Origin: Varroa destructor
Lineage: Eukaryota > Arthropoda > Arachnida > Mesostigmata > Varroidae
DNA: 64,000 bases
Direction of reading: 5' to 3'
Assembly: GCF_002443255.2 (NCBI RefSeq)
Contig: NW_019211458.1
Span: 15,433,939-15,497,938, forward strand
Shown one piece after another: positions 1-12,903 of the stretch. The notes under the pieces are model-generated. The model saw only the letters and a program-made list of their open reading frames with translations, was not told the origin of the DNA and made no database searches. Within the stretch, counting starts at the first letter, position 1. Every line of letters begins with the position of its first letter. A program made the translations under genes and the position numbers.

Positions 1-2164
1 TAGCATTCTACTCTCTGCAACAACTTCATGCATAAATCGAGCGACCGACCATATTCGAGGAGTCGAACGTTTACCGTTATGGAAAGATGGATCGATGCTT
101 CGTCCGCTACCCGAAGACGGTTGCCGTATGTCTGCAACTACATTTCCCATTCATTATCGTATTAAGTAACGCAAAATAATGAAAACGAAAATTTACTTCA
201 CCGGTTCTTTCCTAGTGAATGAGATAATACTTCGTAAAACAAGGCTTAAAAATTTGTCCAATAAAAGGCCCTGGAGTAACCCAGATTAACTGTCTGTTAA
301 ACGGAGGGTCATACATTTTTCGTGCGCAAAAAAACCGGACAACACGCTTAGCAGTTATGAGTAGTAAAACAAAATGTCTCGCCCAAAAAATGTCTTTATC
401 GAAGCAAACAATTCGAGCAGCTTCCCAGCACAAGATGAAATGAAGTACCACATTTCAACAAGTTTCCAACAAATTTCAACACATCAGTAGCGCCCATCAT
501 CATAAGAAAAGTCCACCAATTTTGAGAAGTCCTTTTCGAAAAAGGACCGTGCTCCTATTTAGGCGGAAATGAAAGAAACAGAAACGGCCGTTATAGTAAA
601 CTGATCGAGGACACCTTTACAGAAATGAGACAACCGATTTTACAACAGTCATTTGTTAGTAAAACCGATACTTTTATTGATTTAGCTAGCTGGTAACCTT
701 GCTACCATTGCCTTGAGTAATTTATTCTGCTTATGTGACGTAGCAACAAGCTATGCAATAAAAGATGCTGGTGCAAATCGTAAGAAAGTATTAGGACTCT
801 TCATGATCTTCATAAAAGTCTATTTATTTATATGAACACTCGAGTGAATAAAGCGTGTAGCAAAAATATTATTAAAGTCTTATGGGTCGCCGAAAGCCCA
901 ATTCTAATGGGTTTCTGATTTATATATATGTAAATATTTTATTTTTGATTTATATATATATGTATATAATAACGTGTCCTACCAGCCCGATTAGCTAAAA
1001 GCGGCTCGATTTTTCTATCTTTGTTTCAAAGGGACGGTGAACTAAAATGCCCCACTTGACGCTATCGAAAGGGGTTATTTTAAATAAACACTGCTTGGCT
1101 ATAAAGATCAACTGTTTTCCCTAGCAAAATGGAACATTTGCACGTCAATCTATAATTTCACTGCGAGAAGTAAGTGAGCTTAGGAGTTCAAAATGAATAT
1201 TTTATGGTAAACTGTCAGATTCTGTAAAGATGCCTTTTAATCATACAGAACTATTTATCAGGAAAAATCATTAGCAGAGTCAAACGCGAAAAACATTTTT
1301 ACAGATATTTATATATTGCCTGTAAGTAGAATAGGGAAACGATCACGAATGGTCTGTATTCTCTATGTTTAAAACGTCGTCTCAAGTTGTACAAAAGAGT
1401 TCGCAAAATCAGCCCAAATACAACTAATGAAGAAAGTATTTGTGCTTAATCTTCAGCAATAATTTTATCAATATCTGAAAAATTTTAAAGCAAAACATTT
1501 TCAACAGAACCGAATGTCTGATACTCCCTTCTTGCTGTATGCATATATGAAGTATTGTTTGGGGCAAAAATAATAGGAACTAGATTCAGTACATTAGCTC
1601 TCTGTTTATTTAGTTAAGTTGCAATTGCTGAAGTATCGTGTTGTTACTGTTAATCAATTTCAGTATTGATTAAAAAACTGGTAACTACAACGTTCGTGGA
1701 AAAAATGCCAGCGTTCCTCGCTACCCAGTCAGCACGGCTAGAACTTGTCGATGGAAACCCCTGCTATACAAGTAGGTAAAACCTAAGCTGCACGGGTTAT
1801 GAGAATATGTAGTGGTAGTTTCATCTACTTTACAGAGCTTTATTTAGTTCAGTCATTGCTATTTTGCACTAGCGCGCACTCCTAAACTCTGGCAAACGCA
1901 TTTTCAGGGAACCATCTTTTACACATCAAAAAAAAATTAACACATAAATGTATCAATTTGAGCTTAGCACATTGAATGGAAATGGCTAGGTGACACTATG
2001 TGGTTATTTTGGAATAATTATAAAAGATCTAGGTGTTTTCGCTGGTTTTACTACACACTGCTTTTAAAATAGGTCGCCGATCGTTTATTCGTTATTGCCT
2101 CCGTATCTTTAGATTTCTTCGTCAATCGCTTTTAGCGCAGTCTTTCTCTTTTCGATGTTCGCAG
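1..2164. other. Upstream interval, no gene seen
   Basis: AT-rich sequence with short (TA)n stretches near 920-970. No ORF here has convincing exon ends. The missing signal-peptide exon and promoter of the membrane-protein gene starting at 2165 could lie here or beyond the left edge, but I could not identify them. Confidence 0.5.
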
Positions 2165-3982
2165 TGGAAACCATGGACTACGTGGACGTCGGAAACCTCA
2201 TGGCTCGTAAGACTTGCTGGTGTATGACCGTCATTGATCTACCGATAACGGCTGCACAAACACCTCAGCATACAACGGCCACGGAAATTGTGGTCAGGAC
2301 GCCGGTATATACTACGACAGTAACCATTTTTGCTAACTCTGCCATTGAGACCGTCTACAAAACTATAAAGTTCTCCAATGATGAGGTCAAGACGACCACG
2401 CGGTATCGTTTTGAGCCGTCCACAAAACGTTCATCGGGGGTCTTCTCTTTAGAGAGCATGCAAACCAGTGACGAATTTGATAGCTCCACGTGGATCCCTG
2501 AGAATATCATCTCAACTTCGCGGCCAACCAACACAATGAATATTGAACCTTCTAGACCATATTTGTCAGTTAGTCAAGCAAGTGAAACAACGGCGTCATT
2601 ATGGTTTCCAGATTTCACTGATATCCTTCCGTCATCGCCAAATTGGGATTTTTCCTCAAACCTATCATCGTATGACATGTCATTGCACTCCTTAGAGTCA
2701 TCTATTCGAGAAGAAAATCTCTCTGTTACTTGGGACACTCAAACGACACTACTATCAAATTCAACGGAGCTCATTAGTGAATGGAACCAATCTCAAACGG
2801 AACGATTGAACATACTTACACCGAGTCGTCAAGGCATGATAACACCGGATCTAGGGGACAGTTGGACGGCGGGCCCTGATATTACACTCTTTCCTTCGAT
2901 AATTGTGTCGTCCGAGCCGTTCTCGCCTCGAAGTATAGGTTTAGATCTTGAAGATTTGACTCCCGAGGTGACGCCGATCATTCCCCCATCATTAATTGAC
3001 TCCGACAAGTCCTGGGGTATAATAGCGACAAATCTAAGCACTCTAGAAGGTATCAATCCATCGTATAAAGAAACATCACCTATCTCTATAGAGCCTACGA
3101 ATACTTACGTGAGTTCGACGCACTGGAATACAGATGAAAATTCCGTTTCGCCATACTGGTCATCTGAAAACTACGATTTAGGGCTTGATCCATCGCTAAG
3201 TTTATCATGGACATTCAGCCCAAGTCTTGCCACAATAAATGAGACTGGGTTGCCGTCGACTTTCTCTAGCGAATGGCCTAACAAAACATCGATGCTCACT
3301 GTCGATATCGTAACGTCAACGGCTAGCTGGAATATTATATCGTCAGACGTAGTAGACGTCTCATGTGCTTCAAGCGAAGTAGTAAGACCCGTTTCATCCT
3401 TGCCAAATCAAAACTTAAGTGATCAATTGAGCATTTACCAAGATGAAACAGATGCGGTTTCGATGACTTTAGCGCCACTGCCTATACCAAGCACTACTCA
3501 GAAAACTATTAACCGAATTTCACCTCAATTTTCACTGTCATTTGATTTACCAACAACGGGACTAGCTTCACCGGCATCGGCTAGCCCCTCGTCAGATCAC
3601 AGAGCGACAGTGGCCATTTCGCCAAGCACTCCTACGAAAATTTCGTCGGCTGAATTTCCTGCCTCAACTACATCGTTTTTCGACAACTCGATTTTACCTG
3701 CGGACAGTGCAATTGAGGATAGTTCTGCCAGCCCACGCGACACCTTGTCAGTAAGTGTATCAGAAGATATACCACAAGAAGGATTCACCACCTCCTTCTC
3801 CACATCGGTAATCCCTGCCGGATCGCCGACAGATTCTATGTGGATACTTGCCACGAACGTAACTTATGTGCCAACAAGAACGACCGCACAATCTACAGTT
3901 AGTTCTTTCATCCTGGAAGTATCGACTGCGAAACAACCTGCGACAGCAAGCGAAAGAGATACCAAGTATTGGATACAGACAG
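2165..3982 (+). CDS. Exon 1 (seen) of the membrane-protein gene: Ser/Thr-rich ectodomain
   Basis: The acceptor is a pyrimidine-rich tract ending ttcgcag at 2158-2164 and the donor is AG|gtgagt at 3983. The reading frame stays open for 1.8 kb, far beyond chance at this base composition. It is rich in Ser, Thr, Pro and Ile, with repeated N-glycosylation sites (NLS, NST, NQS, NET, NKT, NVT). The first two bases before codon GAA allow an upstream exon to join. Confidence 0.75.
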
Positions 3983-6905
3983 GTGAGTTGGAGAAGAGAA
4001 AGGAAACAATGTCATCTGCTGCATTAATCAGACGTGAAATAGAAAACCTTTATATGCGAATGCTACTGATTTTTGTATGGCTCATTGAAATGGACAACTG
4101 GATAACTGTTATACCTAACATATATCAAGAACGTTAGAGCAGAAGAAGACACATGCATACTGTTATAATATCAACGAGTTTCCTTGCATCTTTACAGAGC
4201 TTCGCATGCCTCCTGACGTAAATTCTACTGATACTTCAACGTTAGTTAAAAACTTGGCGTTCCTTTACGAACGGGCTTATGTCCGTCAGCGTAAACGACA
4301 GCGACGGTATGCCAGACCAACATCGATAAAGTTGATCTACGTCCGGAATGATTATATACAACGGAATATTACTCTTGTGTATGTGTTGTACTATCAAGGA
4401 CAGCTGGTGCCAGCTTTTGAGGCTGTAGAGAAAATGAGAGTCGTCCGCGAAGCTGATATGGTAAAACTCCTGCAACATGGCATTATTGTCAAGGCTAAAC
4501 GTGAGTAGTCAGTCCTTTTGCGGATCTTTCGGTTTCTCTTTCGGCCGTCAAGTATACGGGCCCGATGCAGCTAGACGCGATAATATTCGTGATCATTCTA
4601 TGATACGTTCTATCCACACATGGCCAATTATTGATAATGTTAAACATTTGTATGGTCCCTCTTTCCACTTCTTCGCATTGCTAGCCTACGAGCCATGGAC
4701 GTCAAGTGCCCTTTTGGAAAATCGCGAAGAGATCTGGTACAAAACCAAGTTGGCGTGGATTCTCGTCTTGATTCTCCTGTTACTCCTTCTTCTGTTGCTC
4801 CTGCTATTGTGCTGTCTATGCGTACGTACGCGAAAGAGACAGAAGGCCGAGGTGAAAGACGCTGAAGTTTCCAGTTCCTTTAGCCAGGGAGAAGGAAGGT
4901 TCAGCACAAATTCGGGTATCGTAAGTATATTGTGCCAAATACCTGGAAAGCCCTTTAGCGATTACTCCTATAAAAAATGGTCAAGCAGCTTGCAACACTA
5001 AAGTGTTTAAAAATGATCAGCGTCAATAAGATTTACATACGGAGACGTAAGAACCAAAACACATACAACTTAATGGGGCTAGAATTCGTCATCGTCATTT
5101 ATATTCTGTAGACAATGTATGCAGTCATTCTTCTATGCTGTTGTGTTATCATATTCTTGTTACAGACAATGCCGGCGGAAAGCTTACGTTCATATCGTGA
5201 CGCCGTAACTAGCCCAGTGCACTTCGGCGAAACGGGCACATACCGAAGAAGCGAGTCCCCGAAATTCTACGAGAATCAGGCCTTCGAGGGATCACTAGAT
5301 GAGCCCAGAGTTCGACGAAGGCCCATCTTGACACAACATACGTTTGAAGCGACATTCGAGGGCGAAGATAACGGGCATGCTCGAACTGAATTAACACCTC
5401 CCGAAGTTAAGCCTCGCAGACGAATAAAAAATTTCGATGCTGAACAGTCGGTTGCCCCCAATGAACTGTCTACGTATCAAGATATTCGAATACCGTAAGT
5501 TATTGCGGAGTTACGATTATTGTATAAATTAATTAGGAACGATATGAAATAACAGAAATAGCCGTGCGTCAAGCTAATGGTATGCATGATTTCAACGACA
5601 GGTATACTATGTAGACACGTGTGTCAATACCTGCTAAACCTCCTGCTGAAGACGGCGGGGTTTGCTGGTCTAAGCCCCACTAAATACACGTAAAGTACGC
5701 TCCGTATTTGATGAAACGAAGAAAATTTAGAGCAAGCTTATACGTGGGTTGTTTCAAAAGTCATTTTTTCGCACAATTTTTTACACGTTATTTAAATTTA
5801 ACCTATGCATGAGTTATGCATAACACTGTATTCGAAACGCCATGTCAATTTTTTTTCTCCTAAGCTTTGCATTGCGTATCATCCTATCGATCCCAATGTT
5901 AACTCGACAGACGCTGTAGTTGTGAACAAAAAATCCATTCTTTTGTCACAGTGCATCAGAAATCGAGATCCGACGAGTGATTAGTGAGCTCGCAAGCGAA
6001 GACGAGGAGTCCTCGGGAGAAAGGATCGCCGAAACGCGACGACAGCTCGAGTCCATGACCGAAAAGCTGAACGCACTTGTGGACAATAGTCTGTCAATTG
6101 AACATACACGCAGTAACCTGTACGGTAGTACACGGCAAAGGACGCTAGTTGTCCGCAGAGATTACAAACACCGATCAAGATCGGCGGATTCAATTGACAA
6201 GTAAGTGTAGCTATTAGTTCATTATGGTAACGGCTTATAAATTTCGTAGGGAAAGATTAGCATGAGATCTATGATCATTGGTCATGGGGCGTTACGAACT
6301 GTTCAGCATGAACGGGCCTACTGGAAATGCAATAAGTTTATATCTCCAGGTGATGAGGTTCCTTTTGACGTAAATGTGCGTATAAACGGAAATTTATGTT
6401 GGGGCAGGACGGCTGTCGGACGACCGCTTTTCACAGTTTCACATGGTATGAACAGAAATATAATTATGTATTGCTAACAGGTATCCAGGAGTATCGCAGG
6501 TTCCTTCACTGAATAGCCCGATCTATCGTGATCAACCAACGCAAACTTATAGCATGACCCAAACAAAGAGATCAACAACTCCACATTTCCTGGTAACGAT
6601 ACATAAAGATATCGCCAGAACCGAACAACGTATACAACAGAGGCAATTTGTAAGTAGCATAGATTTAAGACCCACTTTTTAATCAGTGCGCCATAGGCTG
6701 GCCAGAAAATTCTTTTTTCCCTGAATATATATATTGTAGAAGATGCTCTCGTAATGTTTTTCTTATGTTGCAGCAACGAACTGTCGAACAATCGGATCGC
6801 TTGTCCAGAGCAGTGCAATACCGACAGCCGGCAGAACACGTAATGGAAGCTATTAAACACGAGTTAGACAAAGCTCAAGAATCGAATCGGGAGAGCTTTG
6901 CCTAA
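2173..6905 (+). CDS. Single-pass membrane protein with mucin-like ectodomain, KIAA1549-like (7 coding exons)
   Basis: Coding exons are 2165-3982 (first ATG 2173), 4198-4500, 4685-4920, 5166-5494, 5952-6200, 6481-6649 and 6774-6905. All junctions are GT/AG and phases match throughout, giving 1,075 residues with stop TAA. Residues 1-603 are Ser/Thr-rich with many N-x-S/T sites and little order. Residues 604-704 form a compact basic-then-beta-like module just outside the membrane. Residues about 727-751 are a transmembrane helix containing twelve consecutive Leu, followed by a stop-transfer RTRKRQK. The remaining 320 residues are a charged cytoplasmic tail with a likely coiled coil at 910-940. 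This plan (long disordered ectodomain, SEA-like segment, helix, cytoplasmic tail) is that of KIAA1549/KIAA1549L proteins, whose function is poorly known. The family call is inference from architecture and a remembered pattern, not an alignment. No signal peptide is visible, so an upstream coding exon is likely. The first exon opens in phase for one. Confidence 0.7.
4198..4500 (+). CDS. Exon 2 of the membrane-protein gene: juxtamembrane extracellular module
   Basis: The exon lies between ctttacag and AAAC|gtgagt, phase 1 in and phase 1 out. It encodes a basic segment (RQRKRQRRYARP) that could be a proprotein-convertase-like site. An alternating hydrophobic stretch around NITLVYVLYYQGQLVPA follows, compatible with a small beta-rich SEA-like domain. 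Cleavage at the basic run is inference. Confidence 0.75.
4685..4920 (+). CDS. Exon 3 of the membrane-protein gene: transmembrane helix
   Basis: The acceptor is gcattgctag and the donor is ATC|gtaagt, phase 1 in and phase 0 out. Trp- and Glu-rich linker residues precede a helix of ILVLI plus twelve Leu and a CCLCV tail. The basic RTRKRQK then indicates an outside-to-inside single pass. The Leu run uses mixed codons, so it is not a simple DNA repeat. Confidence 0.8.
5166..5494 (+). CDS. Exon 4 of the membrane-protein gene: cytoplasmic tail, part 1
   Basis: The acceptor is cttgttacag and the donor is ACC|gtaagt, phase 0 in and phase 2 out. It encodes a charged segment of 109 residues rich in Arg, Glu and Pro. 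RVRRRP and KPRRRIK clusters alternate with acidic stretches. Confidence 0.75.
5952..6200 (+). CDS. Exon 5 of the membrane-protein gene: cytoplasmic tail, coiled-coil segment
   Basis: The acceptor is ttttgtcacag and the donor is ACAA|gtaagt, phase 2 in and 2 out. It begins with an acidic helix (SELASEDEESS) and continues into a heptad-like stretch (ETRRQLESMTEKLNALV), probably a short coiled coil. It ends with an Arg/Ser-rich part. Confidence 0.75.
6481..6649 (+). CDS. Exon 6 of the membrane-protein gene
   Basis: The acceptor is ttgctaacag and the donor is TTT|gtaagt, phase 2 in and 0 out. It encodes a Gln/Thr/Pro-rich tail segment that includes YPGVSQVPSLNSPIYRDQP. Confidence 0.7.
6774..6905 (+). 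CDS. Exon 7 (terminal) of the membrane-protein gene
   Basis: The acceptor is cttatgttgcag, phase 0, and the exon runs to TAA at 6903-6905. It encodes a Gln/Glu-rich helical end of 43 residues. A phase-0 alternative terminal exon candidate lies at 8506-8622. Confidence 0.7.
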   Translation, partial: QRTVEQSDRLSRAVQYRQPAEHVMEAIKHELDKAQESNRESFA

Positions 6906-7968
6906 ATGCCGCGGATCGAAAAATACTAGCAACATTTATTGATTAATCGGCCATCAACATAACTGAGGATCAATCAGGTGACAAGTCATCGGATGCGCCC
7001 CGACCAGCGTAGATCACAAGGTTTTATAGGTTTCAAGTACGCAGAGTCACAACAGCTTACGCTGTAAAAGCGTAGTAATAATATTGCCTTATTAGCAAAG
7101 TCGCGGCACAAGACTGTATCGCAACCCATGCCGCAGGCAATATGTTTATAATGACATCAGGCAAAGCAGCAGCTAACAAAAAAAAATAGATAAACTGTCA
7201 GCCTTGTAAGTAAAAAAGGTCCAAGTAAAAACATAGGGGCATAATGAAAGCGAACAATGCTGGGCGAAATCTGTATCATTATTGTGGTCTAGTAGTACAC
7301 ACTAAGCAAGGGTTAACGCTAACTGCTTTCAGTCAGTAGGGACGCACTGAAGATCCATCGCAAGAAGTTATATATGTATACATATATATATATACATTGT
7401 GCTTGCGGAATCCTAATTAGCCTAAATGTAATTAGCAAGAAATCTACATTTTTGAGGCTTAGTACAGGACCTTGCGGCGACTATAACAGTACCTTTTAAT
7501 CCTTGTGTGCTACGAGTATTGCTAAAGATGTCAGAGAGAGAGAGAGAGATACGTTCGTGATAGTTTAATACTGAGATTTTCAGCATAACATTAGGAACAT
7601 ACCGTTATACATTATCGAACAATAGGCTTGATTACTTCAACAAAGCCTTTGACACTTCTGTTTGGATAGCTGTCGCAACTGAGCGACTGTTTTGTACAAT
7701 AAGATACATTTCTCCTGGACCGTACGCTTTATGAGTGCAAATCAGCCAAGATATAGATTTGCTTTAAAAAAAAACGTTGATTTATAAATTACACACTGAA
7801 AACTACTGACGTCTGAACGTTAGAACTCGGCTGGACTATGTACCGTACCTTGCCAATGAATGTTTTATAAAATACAATGTACCTTTTACATAGTAGAAGT
7901 AGTGTATACTGGATGAAATGTACTCTCTGTAACATTTAACTATTCCTAAGGATACTTGAATTAATAAA
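6906..7968 (+). other. Probable 3' UTR of the membrane-protein gene
   Basis: No coding signal follows the stop. The first clean AATAAA on this strand is at 7963-7968, so the transcript may run about 1 kb past the stop. The tract also contains a (TA)n stretch near 7371-7396 and a (GA)8 run near 7532-7548. The extent is inferred only from the signal. Confidence 0.35.
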
Positions 7969-10900
7969 TATTTAGATATTAGTTGTTTTCTATCATGTTC
8001 CTGTATCGTTGGTTATCATCAGGTAATTAAAATAGGAACGTATTGTCTTCATAATATATTTATATACATATATAATAGAACATAATATATTTATGAGTTT
8101 CACAGGGCAGGATAAACTAAAGAATACTTACTGTTTGACTAACGAAGCGTATGTAATTATCGTTACATACCTATACATAGCAATAGTAATTCAGGTATTT
8201 AGTTCGCTTGTGTGAATATCTATACATATACTGGTTAGGTTGCCATAATTACTCTCGTTCTGATGGTAATTTGCGTGAGCTGCACAAAAATAGGCTGGAC
8301 GGTCCCCAAAATGGGCAAATGAAAGACAGCGAACCCAATGTCGTCAACATCAGCAGTGATAGATGCGATCGGACAATAGCAAACACAAGCCGTTAGCGGT
8401 TCAGCATTGAGTCTGAGAGTCCGCGTTGTAAAGCAGTATAGAATTTAAATGAAAAATAACCGGGATTCAAATCTTGATGACTTTCATTGTCTCATTCTAC
8501 TACAGGTTGGTGAGAAATATCTACGTTTTACGAAGAGAGGTGCAAATAAAAATGGTCGAATCACAGGGAATGTTGTCGAAGCTAAACCCTTTCGCCAACC
8601 GCTGTACCATTCTGCCATATAAATACGATTTTTCTGTCTCATCAAAATGGCAGATCTCAACACGTTTCGCTATTCAGTTCAGCTATCCTTATAATGATGA
8701 GCCTAATGATGAATTCGTGATTGTATTTTATAACGCCGCTTAATGTCATAGTTAGTATTAAATCAAGCTGAGTTGTAGCGTTCATTTTCTGGTTTTGTCC
8801 TGATTTGGCCAGGCCGATCTACAAACCTTCAACTGCTAAGCATCTGCCTGCTCGTAGCGCCAATTCAGCCGTTCCCGTATTAGTAGTTTAATGGAAAACA
8901 AATGGCCACCATAAATAATTCAAAAATCGGAAAACTTTGATACCTAACGAACAACTTTTCTGTATTTGGCATGAATTACATTTCTGACCATTTCCATTTG
9001 GTCAAACTGATCGGCTCTCTTAGAAGATTAAGTCAAAACCTAAACGTATCGGAGCTTGTGTGTTTTTTCTCCTTCTTGTTCTTTGAACTTGCGCTTCCTG
9101 TAGATGGTAGTAGTGTAGGATGCATCGTTGAGTGTGAAAGTATTTTACTTCCTCTATGCCGGTAGTCTATTAGGCCGCTTCAGTATCACATAGCTCAAAC
9201 GACATTACGTATTTAGGCCATACGAATTATGAACTATCAACTCTAGAAAAAAACGTTAAAACTTTGGCAATTCATTACAGGCCCTGCTCGTTAGAAAACT
9301 AAACGCAATTAACTATATAACAGGAAACGTTACATTGATTTAAGCTAACGATAAAGAGATCCCTTTCCTGTAAGCTATTTTTTTCCATGAAAAATTCTGA
9401 CATTCAGACAAAACCGAAGAATCGGACACGAACTGTAATGTTACCATAATAGATGAGTCGGAGGATACGTACGAAGATGATATACCGCAGACGACAAAAA
9501 ATATCTCCTGTCTCTTGACGAGTTAGAAATATAGGCGCCCTTGTTACAGAGTAAAACAGTTCTTTGTGGGGCCAAAGAATTCACTGAATACTTCTATCGT
9601 ATCGGTGAATACTATATGAGTAACTGTTCATTGCGATAACAGGTTCTTTTAGGTTCCGAGACGTGACGGCTGTAAGGCGTCAGACGTACTCAATATACTC
9701 AGGAGGATAATCAGAAACCAACGAGTCACGAGAGCTATCTAACAACTCTAAAACTAGTTAATATTATCATTATGAACATTGTCTTATTAAATGATATGAA
9801 ATAAAAACAGAAGTCTTATTAAATGATTTAATGTTTTGTTCGCTATTATGACGACTTCAAGTTAGAAAAATGTTTTTATCTTTTGATTGAATTTTTTAAA
9901 TTCAAAGGGTAATTACTATTAGATGAATGAGTTAAATAATGCTATTAAATTGATCAATTTCTAATTAAATTTATTTCTTTATTTTCGTATCAACACAAAG
10001 TACTAGAGCGTTAAGGGTACATCTCACCTATCTAATTTGTCGGAAACATAACTATTCTTTTACTCATATTTACTCAGCATGCCTAAGTACATAGCGTGCT
10101 GTTATTACGTTGTGATTCATGTCTGTCGTGTTTCTTTGCATAACTAATTTCTTTAGTTATTAAACTTGTATTGTTTAAGCAAATACTAGCAAACAACGTT
10201 TGTTGAAACAACGTAATCAAGATTCCGCGCCCGATTTGTACCACCTCTTGATCTCATCGATGGAGAATTCCTTAACAGAAACCGGATAGATTTGCTCGTG
10301 CGCTTCAATTGGCGTCTCGGCCTGAAAGTTCGATTATAGTTTTAAGTTAAGAAACCCAGTATACACAGAAAAAAAGAAGTAGGTTTCAACGGATTTAAAC
10401 TATTGCGATGTACGAACTGTAATTTGTATGATAAACGAACGGTCATGTGGATGGACCTCGTTAAATAAACAGTTCTGTTTGATATAGGCCACCTGCCCTT
10501 ATGCTATAGTGAACCACGAAACGATTTCTCGTGCGCTATATGCTTTATTACCTGTTCTATGATTTTTGCGTAAGGGATCATTCGAAACGCACCATCGAAA
10601 TACCTATACTCAGTAATACAACAAGATGCATAATTTGGCCAGTTGTACACATTACGTATCAGCAATAATCCGTACCATGTCTGCTTACGATATATATATA
10701 TATATATTGCCTAGTTGTTACCGACGTTAAGCCATTTTTTCCGATTCGGATTCAGTTTGATGAGTCGCGCAGGGAAGCGACAAAAACGTTGAAGGAAAAT
10801 TGAGCTTCACAAATTTTATGCCAAAATCAGTCAATAGATATGGCCTTGTAAGCACGATGATAAAGCTAACATATATATTATAGTAACAATAGTCTGAGAA

Positions 10901-12241
10901 GTGATGAAAATGACAACCAATATTTACGGTACAGCATTGAAGAACCGTCGTGTCGAGATACGCGAATATGCTGCAAGAAATAAAAGAGCCAATAGAAAGT
11001 TCGAGCAGGAAAAAATGATAGGTTTTGGTTAACATAAGGAATACTGCTTTCATGATCTATCCGGTGGTGCAGAACCAGCTACTGATGCGCCCCCTATTGT
11101 TGACCGAGTTGAGTGACAATGAAAAATTATCAATCTGAAAGTATCAAACAGGAATTTGTCCAAAATTGTTTTTTTTTCCCTATGAAGCATTGCCCCTAGA
11201 AATGATAATCAATGATACCAATTGACGACAAACCATTTGTGCTAAGGAAGCATCCATATATTAGCATTTATTGAAAAGATAGCTGCGTTAGCACGAACCG
11301 TGCTCGTTTTTTTCTCCAATGAGGCTAGATAACTTTCCACGAACAGTAGCTGCTTCCATTAAATCTATGTAGTTCAATTAAGATTTTTTTTAATATTTTA
11401 CAAAGAGTATACGAGTGATACGAGAGTATACAATATACGAGTAATAATGAAAGTTACTTTACAACGGTACAAATGAACACTAAATAAGATTATATGGCAG
11501 GTAAGTGTTGTATGTTGCGGCATATAAATTCTATCAATTGCCTGCTCGCGCGTTCCGTCACAGAGGCAGACAGATCGTTCTTTTTTTTTGTAGTGGGCAA
11601 AAATTCGCCAACCATGGAAAGACAATTAGTGCAAATGGTCAATTGAGATATGCTTTCATGTTCCCTATCCAAGTGCACTTAGAAACGGTTAAACTATGGT
11701 TGAGGCATTTAATAAAACAAAGACTCACTACGGTTTTAAAATGAGTGAAGAGTTGGTTTTTTCAATAGTCAAGAATACCTGAACTTCAAATAAGCTTAAT
11801 GAAATAGCCTATTAGCTTGTGCGAAAAATACATGTGTAAGTCTCATGTTATTTAAGATAGCATTGGTAAGTATAGAAGTTCCAACGATAACCGCGCAAAG
11901 AAATAACCTAATGTTGAGTGAAGGTCAATATGCTCAATAGCATTAACTGTAATGAGGTCTCTATGAATTACTATATATTTAAATACTATTTAATTTTACA
12001 AAGTAGCTGTTATCGTGATCAGGTTGATTTGAACGCGTCTTCGTTTGGTTTATACAAAGAATCGTCTGCAGTCAGTATTGGTATTAATACACAAACTATA
12101 GAATCTTTTAATTTCAAGAACTTGAAACAGATGATAACTAGGCAAATCTAAGGAGTTTTGAGCAATTTCTCAACTAATTTTTTGATCAAAAGTTTTAAAA
12201 AATACCTGCCAGCTTTTGACTCCTTTGTGAGTAATGTTTGA
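7969..12241. other. Intergenic AT-rich interval with isolated short ORFs
   Basis: There is no recognisable gene. Three short + strand open stretches follow good acceptors: 8235-8396, 8506-8622 and 9408-9526. They are described among the findings. Otherwise the interval has homopolymer runs and (TA)n near 8046-8080 and 10690-10708. Confidence 0.4.
9408..9526 (+). CDS. Candidate terminal exon, acidic with SUMO-interaction-like motif
   Basis: The acceptor is tgacattcag, phase 1 in, with TAG stop at 9524-9526, encoding about 39 residues. The peptide is hydrophilic and acidic. It contains NVTIIDESEDTYEDD, which matches the V/I-x-V/I-V/I plus acidic pattern of SUMO-interacting motifs. No upstream exon was identified, so it may be a chance ORF, an alternative 3' end of the upstream gene or part of an unseen gene. 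Confidence 0.2.
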
Positions 12242-12670
12242 ATGCTATATATTGAAAAAGAGTGGGTAGCGGAACACCAAGATCGCCCTCTACTTGCCCA
12301 GTCCGAAAATGGTTTAGGTCATACATTTCTTTCACAGATGGTGCTTTACCTCAGCGCAGAACGGATTCATAACAGATTTACAATAGTTTTTACACGTTCC
12401 AAGCTATTACACTTAGAAATTTTCAGCTCTCTTAACAGCCGGACGCCCACAACATTTGAAATCCTGTCTGAGATTTTGTTCATCGTATTCATATTTGATT
12501 ATTCTCAATTAGGCCTAGCATGGGTTTTTTTTTCAAATCGATATATTATTCAGTTTTGCTCCTCAGTGCATATTTCCGATACGCTAAGAAGTACCTCTGC
12601 GAAAAGACTTATCTGTAAGATTTCAGAACGCTATTTGCTGAAGCTTGAAATCCGACAGAACTCAGGCTGA
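12242..12670 (+). CDS. Unrecognised ORF of 142 codons
   Basis: This is an ATG-started open frame between the membrane-protein gene and the interspersed repeat at 12.9 kb. The predicted protein has a hydrophobic Ile/Phe-rich centre (around EILFIVFIF). No family is recognised and there is no convincing start context or splice site. Chance in AT-rich DNA or a decayed element remain possible. Confidence 0.15.
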   Translation: MLYIEKEWVAEHQDRPLLAQSENGLGHTFLSQMVLYLSAERIHNRFTIVFTRSKLLHLEIFSSLNSRTPTTFEILSEILFIVFIFDYSQLGLAWVFFSNRYIIQFCSSVHISDTLRSTSAKRLICKISERYLLKLEIRQNSG

Positions 12671-12903
12671 GGGAACGTAATGCATTTGTGTTATTGTTCA
12701 ATACCTTGAAAATAATTATTGATTTTTATATGTAATGTAAATGTGCGTATATGTAGTCAGCTGTGCGACGCCTGGAGCAATACGGCTGTATTGCTTGGAT
12801 AACGCGGCAATATATCTAACCAGACAAAGATTCTCTCTTCTAGATTTCTAGTCCGCTTTCCCATAAGTCACTATGCGTGCAACGCATCACAATTCATTCC
12901 CAA

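Noticed and set aside
2033..2227. 64-codon ORF as the signal-peptide exon of the membrane protein
   Set aside because: It starts at GTG rather than ATG and runs across the acceptor at 2164 in a different frame.
10727..11053. 108-codon minus-strand ORF rich in Phe, Tyr, Cys and Ile
   Set aside because: Composition is what AT-rich non-coding DNA gives, and no motif or signal supports it.
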